From assembly GCF_009372215.1 (NCBI RefSeq), contig NZ_LWRV01000053.1:1-36087 (forward strand): a DNA stretch of 36,087 bases, in the 5' to 3' direction. Shown here piece by piece: positions 25,520 to 33,342 of this stretch. Under the pieces are notes generated by a model. It was not told where the DNA came from, did not search any database, and worked only from the letters and a program-made list of their open reading frames with translations. How positions within the stretch are numbered: the stretch's first letter is position 1; every line of letters starts with the position of its first letter. Both the position numbers and the translations under genes were made by a program. The DNA is from Acinetobacter portensis (lineage in GTDB: Bacteria > Pseudomonadota > Gammaproteobacteria > Pseudomonadales > Moraxellaceae).

Positions 25520-26653
25520 ATGTCTAGTAACACCTCTCAAATAGCTAAAGCGCAATATATCAACAATAAAGCAGAACATATTGGCAGTTTTTTAAGACCG
25601 CTAAAACTTAAAAAAGCCCGTTATGATTTTGCAGACCGTGTGATTTATGAAGAAACGTTACGGCAGGTTGAAGATGCCGAAATTTATAATCTCATAGACA
25701 TTCAATTAGATAATGATTGTACGGTTATGACAGATGGTGATTTTCGTCGTGGTTGGTGGCATTACGACTTTCTTGAGCATTTAGATGGCATTCAATCTTA
25801 TAAAACTAGAGATGGTGTGAAGTATAAGGATGCCGTAGCAAAAGCTTACGATGTGCGCGTTATTGGTGATATCGACTTTCCTGAAGATCATCCTTGTTTG
25901 GCACAATATCGCTTTTTACATGAAGCGACTGATGGATTTGCAACTGCAAAATTTTGCTTGCCTAGCCCAAATATGATGTTGTATCCACATCTACGTAATA
26001 ACCGTCATTATGCTAATCGTCTACATGATCTTGTTAATGATTTAGGCAAAACATATAAAAAAGTAATAGATGCTTTATATCAAGAAGGATGTCGATACAT
26101 TCAATTGAATGATATGTTTTTTGCGTATTTATGTGATGAAGAGCAACGTGAGAAAGAAATTCAACTTGGGATAAATCCTGATGATTTAGCCACATATTGC
26201 GTTGAAACTTTAAATCTAGCACTTAAAGATAAGCCCGAAGATTTAGTGATTGCATTACATATTGATCGTGGGAATTTTTTATCAAGTTGGTTGTATCAAG
26301 GTGGTTATGAACTTGTTTCAAGTTGTTTGTTTGAAAAATTACAGAATATTGATCGCTTTTTATTAGAATTTGATACAGAGCGTTCAGGAGATTTTAAACC
26401 TTTAAGTAAATTGAAAAATACACATACGGAGGTATTTTTAGGTTTAATTTCAACTAAAAAAGAATCAATTGAAGATAAAGCAAAAATCATTGAACTTATT
26501 CAGCAAGCTTCAGAATATCTGCCTTTAGATCAATTAGGAATATGTTTACAAAGTGGTTTTGCCTCGATGGAAGAGGGTAATAAAATTTCTTACGATACAC
26601 AGTGGAAAAAACTAAAGTTAATGAATGAGATTGCTGCCGAAGTTTGGAAGTAA
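25520..26653 (+). CDS. MetE C-terminal-like (YxjG/YxjH-type) protein lacking both zinc cysteines
   Basis: A 377-residue cobalamin-independent methionine synthase-like barrel of the YxjG/YxjH type. Family segments include HIGSFLRP (H20), TDGDFRRGWWHYDFL, QLNDMFFAYLCDEEQRE, a Glu in LEFDTERSGDF (E283) and the end SGFASMEEGN. In the family, zinc is held by His-x-Cys and a Cys in a PQCGFAS motif. Here the first reads H247-I-D249 and the second CLQS345GFAS, so both cysteines are replaced; the first Asp of QLDD is Asn197. A Cys at 342 is nearby but shifted. Ordinary homocysteine methylation is therefore doubtful. The next gene is an MTHFR fusion, implying folate one-carbon chemistry. The ATG at 25520 has no strong ribosome site. 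Confidence 0.85.
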   Translation: MSSNTSQIAKAQYINNKAEHIGSFLRPLKLKKARYDFADRVIYEETLRQVEDAEIYNLIDIQLDNDCTVMTDGDFRRGWWHYDFLEHLDGIQSYKTRDGVKYKDAVAKAYDVRVIGDIDFPEDHPCLAQYRFLHEATDGFATAKFCLPSPNMMLYPHLRNNRHYANRLHDLVNDLGKTYKKVIDALYQEGCRYIQLNDMFFAYLCDEEQREKEIQLGINPDDLATYCVETLNLALKDKPEDLVIALHIDRGNFLSSWLYQGGYELVSSCLFEKLQNIDRFLLEFDTERSGDFKPLSKLKNTHTEVFLGLISTKKESIEDKAKIIELIQQASEYLPLDQLGICLQSGFASMEEGNKISYDTQWKKLKLMNEIAAEVWK

Positions 26654-27042
26654 GTTAATACTTAGATTAGCATTCGTTCATAAATCACTTTTTGAGTGTA
26701 AAAAAATCACAATGAAATTTCCCTCTTCTATAAGGAGAGGGCGAGGGAGACGTTTTGGGAATAAATAGCCAGATTTTCTTACCAAAGATCTTTCTCATTC
26801 CAAAAGAAAAAGGAGCTATTGTTTATAAGTTAAATCATGATTAATAAATTTTTTCTAATTGATGAAAGACGTTTAGGTTGTACTTATTTTTCAATTTTGT
26901 AGTACTTCGTGCAGAGTCACTCAATTTTTTTTATAATCTATTTTTATATTCGATCCTTAAGATCTTTCATTTGCTTATGTCGCAATTCTCTCAAATTTTC
27001 ACTCAAAATCAATTTTGTATATTGGTGGAATATTTAACATCA
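26654..27042. other. gap between MetE-like and MTHFR-fusion genes
   Basis: Non-coding as far as I can see, though one forward frame stays open from 26878 into the next gene. It contains a GC-rich REP-like hairpin at 26718-26755. The gap makes a single transcript possible but not assured. Confidence 0.4.
26718..26755. repeat. REP-like GC-rich hairpin
   Basis: CCCTCT pairs with AGAGGG (CCCTCTTCTATAAGGAGAGGG), followed by GCGAGGGAGACG. The purine-rich, GC-rich block stands out in an AT-rich gap and resembles dispersed intergenic repeats with an AGGAGAGGGCGAGGG core found in many proteobacteria. Copies elsewhere in the genome cannot be seen here. Confidence 0.4.
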
Positions 27043-28371
27043 ATGAAAGAAATCTTGCCTGTAAAACAGCAGTTTGCGAATTATCCTGCATTTATCACAT
27101 TGGCAGATCGTGTTCATTCCGATGAAGATGTTGAACCTTTTGTTGCGGCACAAGCTTATCCTAAAGAGATTGAAAAGATTCTGCATTTTGCAGGGAAAGG
27201 GCGCGATATTTCAGATTTTGAGGCATTTTTAGATCGTGCTGAGGCGGCAAATCAGAAAAATTTGTTGTTATTAACAGGGGATAAGCTTAAACATCATCAA
27301 TCTGCTGACAATGGTGAATTTCATCGTACTCGTTATTTAGAATCTGTAAATGCGGTGATGGCGGCAAAGCAACGAAATGGTTTCTGTATTGGTGTTGCTT
27401 TAAATCCGTTTAAATATGCCGAAGCAGAAAAAGATGCGCAATATTTAAAACTACATAAAAAAATAAAAGCAGGCGCAGATTATATTATTACCCAGTTGGG
27501 TTATGACTTAAATGCGTTAAAACAGGCAAAGCAATTTTTAGAGCGTCATCAGTATTCACAAAAGCTATTTGCATGTGTGATGCCTTTAACTTTAGCACGT
27601 GCCCAATTTATGTTGAAAAATAAAGTTGCAGGCATTGTGATTACGCCACATATGTTGAATATATTGGCAAAGGAAAAAGAAGATCATCTTACAGATCGAG
27701 TTTATTTACGCTGTGCTTTGCAAATTTTAATCTGTAAACATTTGGGCTTTTCGGGCGTACATTTATCTGCCTGTCATAAGCCTACTGAGCAATTACTGCT
27801 AGAAAGTTATGTGAATGAATATAGGCATTTAGATTTAACTGCATGTGAAATATTGTGGGAGAAATTGTGGCAGATAGAAACAGGAAAAGAGTTTTATCCT
27901 GAAATGTCTTATTATTCTAAACCTGCAACATCGGCTCAAATTCTTAAATATCAGCACCTACATTTTATGCATGATGCATTGTTTGCATCTAAAGTTGCAA
28001 AAGGATTAGGGCAATTTATTTTTAAACGCAGTGTGTGGAAAAGTACATCTGCGAAAAAAGCATTACTCAAAACTGAATTTATAAGTAAGCATAGTGTAGT
28101 CGGTTGTGAAAGCTGTGGGCAATGTCGTTTAGGTGATACCTTATATATCTGCCCTGAAACTTGTCCTAAAGGTTTGGCAAATGGTCCATGTGGTGGAACA
28201 AGCTTAGACCGCTGTGAGTTTGGAGATAGAGAATGCATTCACTCGGTGAAAGCACGTTTAGCCAAAGCAGTGGTGCAAACTCAAACTTTAAAAGAGAACT
28301 TAATAGCAACTGTACCCATTGACGTTCGTGGTACAAGTTCTTGGAAAAATTGGTATCTAAATTCAATATAA
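27043..28371 (+). CDS. methylenetetrahydrofolate reductase fused to MTHFR_C Cys-rich domain
   Basis: A protein of about 442 residues. Residues 20-300 form a MetF-type flavin TIM barrel: HFAGKGRDISDFEAFL, LLLLTGD, FCIGVALNPFKYAE and KIKAGADYIITQLGYDLNAL. The C-terminus (about 355-410) is the MTHFR_C cysteine cluster with CESCGQC (C355, C358, C361), ICPETCPKGLANGPCGG and a final CEF/ECIH, a metal- or cluster-binding pattern. Expected chemistry is oxidoreduction between 5-methyl- and 5,10-methylene-tetrahydrofolate. I chose the ATG at 27043 (GGTGGA upstream, slightly distant); ATG 26977 and TTG 26878 are alternatives with non-family sequence. The neighbour is the MetE-like gene, suggesting methyl-group catabolism or a variant methionine route. 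Confidence 0.83.
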   Translation: MKEILPVKQQFANYPAFITLADRVHSDEDVEPFVAAQAYPKEIEKILHFAGKGRDISDFEAFLDRAEAANQKNLLLLTGDKLKHHQSADNGEFHRTRYLESVNAVMAAKQRNGFCIGVALNPFKYAEAEKDAQYLKLHKKIKAGADYIITQLGYDLNALKQAKQFLERHQYSQKLFACVMPLTLARAQFMLKNKVAGIVITPHMLNILAKEKEDHLTDRVYLRCALQILICKHLGFSGVHLSACHKPTEQLLLESYVNEYRHLDLTACEILWEKLWQIETGKEFYPEMSYYSKPATSAQILKYQHLHFMHDALFASKVAKGLGQFIFKRSVWKSTSAKKALLKTEFISKHSVVGCESCGQCRLGDTLYICPETCPKGLANGPCGGTSLDRCEFGDRECIHSVKARLAKAVVQTQTLKENLIATVPIDVRGTSSWKNWYLNSI

Positions 28372-28388
28372 ACTCGAAAAGTAACATC

Positions 28389-28428
28389 AAAAAAAAGCGG
28401 AGTCATTCAGTTTACTCCGCTTTTTTTA
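28389..28428. terminator. bidirectional terminator
   Basis: AAAAAAGCGGAGT-N10-ACTCCGCTTTTTT: a 13-bp perfect inverted repeat with A and T runs between convergent genes. Confidence 0.9.
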
Positions 28429-28452
28429 TACCAATATTCTTTGGTGAATATG

Positions 28453-29685
28453 CTAGAACTGACCGTTTTCCGTGCGTTCTTTCATCACTTTTTTCAGCAT
28501 ACTAAGAGGTAAAGTAAACCATAATAATATGAGCACTAAACAACATAAGCTAAAAGCAACAAGCGCATAATTTTCAAATAATATGCGTGATAGTTCAAGC
28601 ACAATGAAATAGCTGAACATCATCAGCATAGACATAGCAGAAGCAACCGTTCCCTTAGATACGTCTGATGACATCATTGCTAAACGATATAGCACAGAAA
28701 AACAAATGCCTTCACCAAAGCTCATAATGGTCATGCCAATAATGAGCGTCCATACAAAATAAGATGGAATAAATAAACCAATTAAGATGATCAACGCACC
28801 AATGAGCATTGTTGGTAAACCGAATAAAATGGTTTGACCTAAAGGATATTTATCTACAACTTTAACTAAAATAACGCTGCCGAGTATTAATGCACCTAAA
28901 ACTGGAATTTGTGCTAAACCATATTGCATGCTGCTAAAACCAAGTTTTTCTACAAGCATGATAGGTGACAAAGAAATCCAAAGCATAATCGGTAAGCATG
29001 CCAATGGTAATGCGCTGGTCATAATGATGAATCGTTTATTTTTAAATACTTTTCCAAAATCTGACCAAATTGTATTTAAAGGACGCTTGACCAATTGAGA
29101 TGTTTGATCATTTGGCATAGCAACTTTAAGACCCAACCAAGCTAAAACTGCCAAAACTGCGATACCAATAAAACCCCAATGCCAAGATACATAATCAATC
29201 ATGAATGCACCAATAATGGGACCCAATAATGGAGCAAATAAAGTCATATTGCCCATAATTGCCATTACTTTAATTGCAGTACGTTCTTCAAAATTTTCTT
29301 GAACAGCTGCATAACCAACAGCACTAATAACAGTTAAGCCCATACCTTGTAAAAAGCGTAAACCTAAAAAGCTTTGAATATTCGAAGTCAGTAAAATAAG
29401 TAGGCATGTTATTGTAAAGAATAAAGCACCTGCTAAAAGAATTTTCTTACGACCAATTCGATCTGAAAGAGGGCCAACAAGCCAAGCAATACAGCCGCCA
29501 CCCAATAAATAAAATGACATAGCAGATGGCGCCCAAGAGCTACTGACACCAAAATCACGGGTGACACTGAGCATGGCAGGTTGGATTAAATCATTGCCAA
29601 GATAAACAGCGAATTCAAATAAGACCAATGCTAGCGGAAATAAAAACGCAGCAAGAGTGAGTTTAGAAATTTGAGGGTTAGACAT
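28453..29685 (-). CDS. craA: MFS multidrug exporter, MdfA/CraA type
   Basis: A 410-residue 12-helix drug:proton antiporter very like Acinetobacter CraA and E. coli MdfA. The first helix holds the paired acidic residues of FEFAVYLGNDLIQPAM, essential in MdfA. Motif A is GPLSDRIGRKK and the helix 5 antiporter motif includes LLGPIIGAFMIDYVSWHWGF. CraA gives chloramphenicol resistance; substrate range here is inferred. The ATG at 29685 gives the same N-terminal length as CraA; an ATG four codons earlier (29697) is possible. Neither has a clear ribosome site. It is a single leftward gene with a palindromic element far upstream (29924-29955). Confidence 0.85.
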   Translation of the reverse strand: MSNPQISKLTLAAFLFPLALVLFEFAVYLGNDLIQPAMLSVTRDFGVSSSWAPSAMSFYLLGGGCIAWLVGPLSDRIGRKKILLAGALFFTITCLLILLTSNIQSFLGLRFLQGMGLTVISAVGYAAVQENFEERTAIKVMAIMGNMTLFAPLLGPIIGAFMIDYVSWHWGFIGIAVLAVLAWLGLKVAMPNDQTSQLVKRPLNTIWSDFGKVFKNKRFIIMTSALPLACLPIMLWISLSPIMLVEKLGFSSMQYGLAQIPVLGALILGSVILVKVVDKYPLGQTILFGLPTMLIGALIILIGLFIPSYFVWTLIIGMTIMSFGEGICFSVLYRLAMMSSDVSKGTVASAMSMLMMFSYFIVLELSRILFENYALVAFSLCCLVLILLWFTLPLSMLKKVMKERTENGQF

Positions 29686-29697
29686 TATTTTCAACAT

Positions 29698-30029
29698 AGC
29701 ATTTATAGCCTGTCTATATTGAGATGAACGAATAATGACGATCTCAATATCATGACAAGCAAGGAGATTAAATTTAAGTTTTGGAAACAGAAAAAAAGAA
29801 GTACTTAAAACAAATATTGAAAAATTATGTTTGCATCAAAGAACAGATTAATTTCAAAAAGGAGATTCCAAAAAATACACTCATCGGTAGATGTAGGTAT
29901 TTAAAAGTGCGCATATTCTAGCACATCAATTTGATGAGCCAAAATCCATCAAATTTTAAGATGCTATTGAGCTAGATTGAAAGGGTATTAATATGCCAAC
30001 TTAGGCTTGATAATATACGTATTTTTCAT
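29698..30029. promoter_or_regulatory. region between craA-like and queH genes
   Basis: Upstream region of the exporter and downstream region of queH, both leftward. It holds a palindrome CATCAATTTGATG (29924-29936) followed by CATCAAATT (29947-29955), whose arms with AATTTGATG (29928-29936) form a 9-bp dyad. Either a queH 3' hairpin (there is no T run) or an operator for the exporter. Nothing else is evident. Confidence 0.4.
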
Positions 30030-30695
30030 TTATTCATCTTCCATTGCATTGGAATAAAATTTAACACCAAGTTTAATTCGATCACGACCATGACTCATGC
30101 GCCAACGGTTTGTGTCACGTAATGAATATACACAGCCGCAATATTCTTGCTGATAAAATTCTTCTTTTTTACTAATTTCGAGCATACGAGTAGCACCGCC
30201 AAATTTACGCCAGTTGTAGTCCCAATAGGTGATACCGTCATAATGAGAAGCAGAACGATGTCCACAATCATTAATTTGTTGCATGTTTTTCCAACGTGAA
30301 ATGCCAAGTGAACTGCTGATTAAATTAAACCCATTTTCTGCTGCATAAAGTGCGGTACGCTCAAAACGCATGTCGAAACACATGGTGCAACGAATACCTT
30401 TTTCAGGTTCATTTTCCATGCCTTTTGCACGTTCAAACCAATTATCTGTGTCGTAATCTGCATCTATGAATGGAATATTATGTTTTTCGGCAAAGCGTAT
30501 ATTTTCTTCTTTGCGAATAATATATTCCTTTACTGGGTGAATATTTGGATTGTAGAAGAATATTGAAAAGTCGATGCCAGATTCAATAAGGGTTTCCATA
30601 ACTTCACCAGAACAAGGCGCACAGCAGGAATGAAGCAGGAGTTTGTGATGACCCTCTGGCAGTGTAAGTTTTTGACGTTCAAGTTTGTTCGACAT
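30030..30695 (-). CDS. queH: epoxyqueuosine reductase QueH
   Basis: A 221-residue QueH (DUF208) protein, the non-cobalamin enzyme that reduces epoxyqueuosine to queuosine in tRNA with GUN anticodons. The N-terminal HSCCAPCSG gives C24, C25 and C28; the pairs C103/C106 in RCTMCFDMR and C186/C188 in YCGCVYS complete the cysteines used for the Fe-S cluster, metal and redox disulfide. The middle shows [16 protein letters not shown] and [15 protein letters not shown], both family signatures. No other queuosine gene is nearby and the gene seems monocistronic. Confidence 0.92.
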   Translation of the reverse strand: MSNKLERQKLTLPEGHHKLLLHSCCAPCSGEVMETLIESGIDFSIFFYNPNIHPVKEYIIRKEENIRFAEKHNIPFIDADYDTDNWFERAKGMENEPEKGIRCTMCFDMRFERTALYAAENGFNLISSSLGISRWKNMQQINDCGHRSASHYDGITYWDYNWRKFGGATRMLEISKKEEFYQQEYCGCVYSLRDTNRWRMSHGRDRIKLGVKFYSNAMEDE

Positions 30696-30926
30696 AGCGA
30701 TAAGGCTTAAATCTAAACGCTATATTTTAACGGTTTGAATAAGCCGAAAAGGGTGGATGTGCTGATATTTTCTAAGGCTAAGCTGAATGGATTTCATGTG
30801 TGCACAGATGATGATATTAATTTAAAAGATTCGACACTCAGTACTTTAAGTATGATGGTATAAATGATTATTAACTTTTATTATTTTTTACATAAATAAG
30901 GTTTTTTAAATGAGTAAGAGTTAAAA

Positions 30927-31328
30927 ATGAAAGAAAAAATTAGATTGCTTATCCTTGTGCTGAGTTTAGCTTTTCTGTATGGCATTATTTATCTTATATT
31001 TACTCATACAGCTAATGGGAATCCTATTTGGGGTGTTATTCCTGAAATATTAGTTTATATCATTCCTGCGTATTTTATTTCTAGCATTATGATAGAGATC
31101 ACTATGGGTGAAAGTCCCTTTAGAAATATAAAAGTAGCATTAAAAAAGGCATTGATATTACTTTTATTCTTCCTTTTATATGTCGGATTTTATTGGCTAT
31201 TTTATAAATATATTATTATCGAGAATCATTTGGAAGCTACATTTATTGGGGAAAAGTCATATTTGGTTTTTCTTGGTGTAATGATTTTTTTTGGTTTGCG
31301 GTTCGCAAATAAACTGTATTCTAAATAG
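30927..31328 (+). CDS. small four-helix membrane protein, unknown
   Basis: A 133-residue integral membrane protein with four predicted helices (about residues 6-26, 36-57, 73-95 and 107-124) and short basic loops ending NKLYSK. No enzymatic motif is recognisable. It is single, between queH and the 6S RNA locus, and more AT-rich in coding than its neighbours, which may mark recent acquisition. GAG lies before the ATG. Confidence 0.65.
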   Translation: MKEKIRLLILVLSLAFLYGIIYLIFTHTANGNPIWGVIPEILVYIIPAYFISSIMIEITMGESPFRNIKVALKKALILLLFFLLYVGFYWLFYKYIIIENHLEATFIGEKSYLVFLGVMIFFGLRFANKLYSK

Positions 31329-31414
31329 ATAATAAATTAATGATATATGAGGCGAGTAAGTAATAAGAATGGCATGCTCAATATCGTGAGCCAAAAATTA
31401 TTGTAATAATAAAA

Positions 31415-31600
31415 AGAAGTACTCCGACGATGCCGCTGCATGTCGTTACCCTGAACCCGATGAGTTCAAGGTGGACGCGACGCATATTTGCTGGGTTTTC
31501 TACACGAGGGTAGACATACACTCTAAATACACAGAACACATCCGAAGATATAAGTATCGGCAGGGATATAGACTCGCTGGCGAACATCTCAGAGTACATT
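31415..31600 (-). ncRNA. ssrS: 6S RNA
   Basis: Read leftward, the sequence begins GTACTCTGAGATGTTCGCCAG, continues with ATCCCTGCCGATA, and ends with CACCTTGAAC, GGGTTCAGGGT and GCAGCGGCATCGTCGGAGTAC. These are the hallmark blocks of gammaproteobacterial 6S RNA: CUCUGAGAUGUUCGC near the 5' end and CACCUUGAAC...GGGUUCA...GGCAUC near the 3' end. GUACUC and GAGUAC close the terminal stem, giving about 186 nt with a large central bubble. It lies just downstream of zapA, the conserved ssrS position. It binds the sigma-70 RNA polymerase holoenzyme in stationary phase. Ends are estimated to within a few bases. Confidence 0.92.
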
Positions 31601-31603
31601 TAG

Positions 31604-31612
31604 TATAACGGA
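31604..31612 (-). promoter_or_regulatory. -10 element of the 6S RNA promoter
   Basis: On the leftward strand CGTTATACTAAATGTAC places TATACT about seven bases before the 6S 5' end. A weak -35 (TTAATA) would fall inside the preceding terminator hairpin, so terminator and promoter appear to overlap. Confidence 0.5.
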
Positions 31613-31613
31613 T

Positions 31614-31645
31614 AAAGCCCGCTTATTAAACTAAACGGGCTTTAT
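31614..31645 (-). terminator. hairpin between zapA and 6S RNA
   Basis: AAAGCCCG (31614-31621) pairs with CGGGCTTT (31636-31643) around a 14-base loop. On the leftward strand it follows zapA and precedes the 6S promoter; the T run is short. Confidence 0.7.
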
Positions 31646-31697
31646 TGATGTAAACAGACGTTTCAATTGCATAGTCTTTATGCAAATTTTCTCACAA

Positions 31698-31982
31698 TTA
31701 AGAAAATTCTTTTACATCTTCTAAAATTGTAGAAAGTAAACGTTCACAATGTTCATATTCTTGAATAGATTTATTCATTGCTAGTACTTCTTGCATAAGT
31801 TCCAAAGCAACCATAATCGTAAGTTTGCTAGGTTCCATACGGGGTGCTTTACGACGGAAATCGCTATATTTCTCATTTAAAAGTTCAGCAGCACGTTCTA
31901 AATCTGCTTGTTGATCGATAGTGGTTGCCAAACGAAAGCTATGACCTAGCACTTTAATATCAACAGGAATTTGTTCGCTCAT
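31698..31982 (-). CDS. zapA: cell division protein ZapA
   Basis: A 94-residue ZapA, which cross-links FtsZ filaments at the division ring in the cytoplasm. The N-terminal half reads VDIKVLGHSFRLATTIDQQADLERAAELLNEKY, with the typical I-L-G-x-x-Y/F-x-L start, and the C-terminal half is a coiled coil (LTIMVALELMQEVL). The ATG directly follows the stop codon of the upstream coiled-coil gene, with GAGGAAG inside that gene's end as ribosome site, so translation is coupled. It is followed by the 6S RNA gene, the usual gammaproteobacterial order. Confidence 0.93.
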   Translation of the reverse strand: MSEQIPVDIKVLGHSFRLATTIDQQADLERAAELLNEKYSDFRRKAPRMEPSKLTIMVALELMQEVLAMNKSIQEYEHCERLLSTILEDVKEFS

Positions 31983-32534
31983 TTATGCTTCCTCATTCAC
32001 TTCAGCAGGGTGTGCAAGCTGCTGAATTTCTTGTGCATGTTGATCTTGCGCTGTACCTAAAATAGACAGACGTTGAATAATGGCTTCAACTTTTGCTTTT
32101 GCATGTTCATTTTTTTGCAATAAACGATCACGCTCATTTTTCAATGCTTGAATTTCTTGATGTGAATGACGCTGTTCATTTTGCAACTTTTCTTTCATCA
32201 CACGTAATTCATTGCGCTCAGCAAGAATTTCTTGAAAACGATTTTTCAGATCGGTACAACTTTTTTCTAAACGACCATAACGATCGGCAAGTGTCGTTGC
32301 ATCATCATTCAATTGTTTTAATTGTGATTGTGATGAATTAAGTTGATTTGTAAGGCTATGAATCTCTTCTTCTTTTGTAGAGATTATCCCATTTTTTAAA
32401 TCAATTTGAGCACTATGTTGCTCATTTGAACGTGATTGAGTATCTGATAAAGACCGATTCTCAGACTCAAATTCAGCGAGTCGTGTTTTTAAAACACCAA
32501 CATGCGCTTGTAGACGCTGTAATTCTTCTAACAT
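31983..32534 (-). CDS. long coiled-coil protein coupled to zapA
   Basis: A 183-residue, almost entirely helical protein starting MLEELQRLQAHVGVLKTRLAEFE with continuous heptads over about residues 1-165 (for example EEEIHSLTNQLNSSQSQLKQL and KNERDRLLQKNEHAKAKVEAII). In related bacteria the slot between ygfB and zapA holds a short coiled-coil protein of about 70 residues (TIGR02449 type); this version is more than twice as long. It has no signal or membrane segment. I placed the start at the ATG at 32534 since the frame further up reads into the divergent gene. Zero spacing to zapA suggests a role with FtsZ, possibly ZapB-like; that is inference. Confidence 0.8.
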   Translation of the reverse strand: MLEELQRLQAHVGVLKTRLAEFESENRSLSDTQSRSNEQHSAQIDLKNGIISTKEEEIHSLTNQLNSSQSQLKQLNDDATTLADRYGRLEKSCTDLKNRFQEILAERNELRVMKEKLQNEQRHSHQEIQALKNERDRLLQKNEHAKAKVEAIIQRLSILGTAQDQHAQEIQQLAHPAEVNEEA

Positions 32535-32598
32535 ATCGTAGTCGCACAGTATTGCAAACAAAGGTAATATATAAGAAGTATAGAGATTGGATAAACGA

Positions 32599-33228
32599 AT
32601 GCAAGACGATATTTCAGGTTGGTCAGATTGGGACCTCAATTTTAAGGGTATTGAAGAGATTTCTAGCCCAAGTGAATTACATGGTTTGTTGACGGGCATT
32701 GTGTGTATTACACAAGCACCAACACGTGAAGAGTGGATTAAAATTCTTGAAACTTTAGAAGTTCCTGAGCTTAATCCCGAAGCGCTTGAAGTTCTTACAA
32801 CGGAAGGTGATGACGTAGCGCATGCTTTGTCTGAAGATGAACTCGATTATTTGCCTATGTTACCAGATGATGAACATACATTATCTGAACGTGTACAAGC
32901 TTTAGCAGATTGGTGTACGGGTGTTGTTTTAGGTTTTGGTTTGGCATCTGGGCATATACGACCAGACGAACAAGAGTGGATTGAAAACCTTCAAGATGTT
33001 GCTGCTGTTGAGTTTGAAGAGTCAGATGACGATGATGAAGGCGAAGAAAGCTATCAAGAATTATATGAATTTGTTCGTTTAATTCCTGTTAGCTTAGCAA
33101 TGGGGCGTAAGAAAGTTGCAATTGACGACACACCTTTATTGAAACATTTCCCAGCTAAAAATTTACAAGCGAAAGTAACAGATGCGACAAACGTCGTTGA
33201 AATGTTCACGCCTCATCGCCCAAGTTAA
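32599..33228 (+). CDS. YgfB/UPF0149 family protein
   Basis: A 209-residue acidic helical protein of the UPF0149/YgfB family, shown by SSPSELHGLLTGIVCI near the N-terminus, LADWCTGVVLGFGLA in the middle and LYEFVRLIPVSLAM late, with an Asp/Glu-rich insert (EESDDDDEGEESYQE). In Pseudomonas YgfB affects AmpDh3 and beta-lactam resistance through an antiterminator; a general role is not settled. I used the ATG at 32599, preceded by GGAT; an in-frame TTG at 32587 is possible. It is divergent from the coiled-coil gene over 64 bases and precedes pepP, the conserved order. Confidence 0.88.
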   Translation: MQDDISGWSDWDLNFKGIEEISSPSELHGLLTGIVCITQAPTREEWIKILETLEVPELNPEALEVLTTEGDDVAHALSEDELDYLPMLPDDEHTLSERVQALADWCTGVVLGFGLASGHIRPDEQEWIENLQDVAAVEFEESDDDDEGEESYQELYEFVRLIPVSLAMGRKKVAIDDTPLLKHFPAKNLQAKVTDATNVVEMFTPHRPS

Positions 33229-33245
33229 TTGAGCATATTTTTAGG

Positions 33246-33312
33246 TATTTTGTTGCATGAAAATTCACATTTAAATTTAAATTTTGATGATGAATTTAAT
33301 TGCAACAAAATA
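33246..33312 (+). promoter_or_regulatory. long stem-loop in the ygfB-pepP gap
   Basis: TATTTTGTTGCA (33246-33257) and TGCAACAAAATA (33301-33312) are exact reverse complements. After a 3x3 internal loop the stem continues with AAATTCA/TGAATTT around an AT-rich loop. There is no T run after it, so simple termination is unlikely. It fills most of the 114-base gap before pepP. Confidence 0.6.
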
Positions 33313-33342
33313 TATCAAACAATCAAAAAGAAGTTATTTTAA

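Noticed and set aside
26878..27042. 55-codon hydrophobic extension of the MTHFR fusion
   Set aside because: It begins with TTG, has no ribosome site, and reads as translated AT-rich spacer, not a reductase N-terminus.
31378..31599. 73-residue leftward open frame
   Set aside because: It coincides with the 6S RNA gene, whose conserved blocks and closing stem explain the sequence. The protein has no family character.
32535..32699. N-terminal extension of the coiled-coil gene
   Set aside because: It would overlap the divergent ygfB-like gene and its sequence breaks the heptad pattern.
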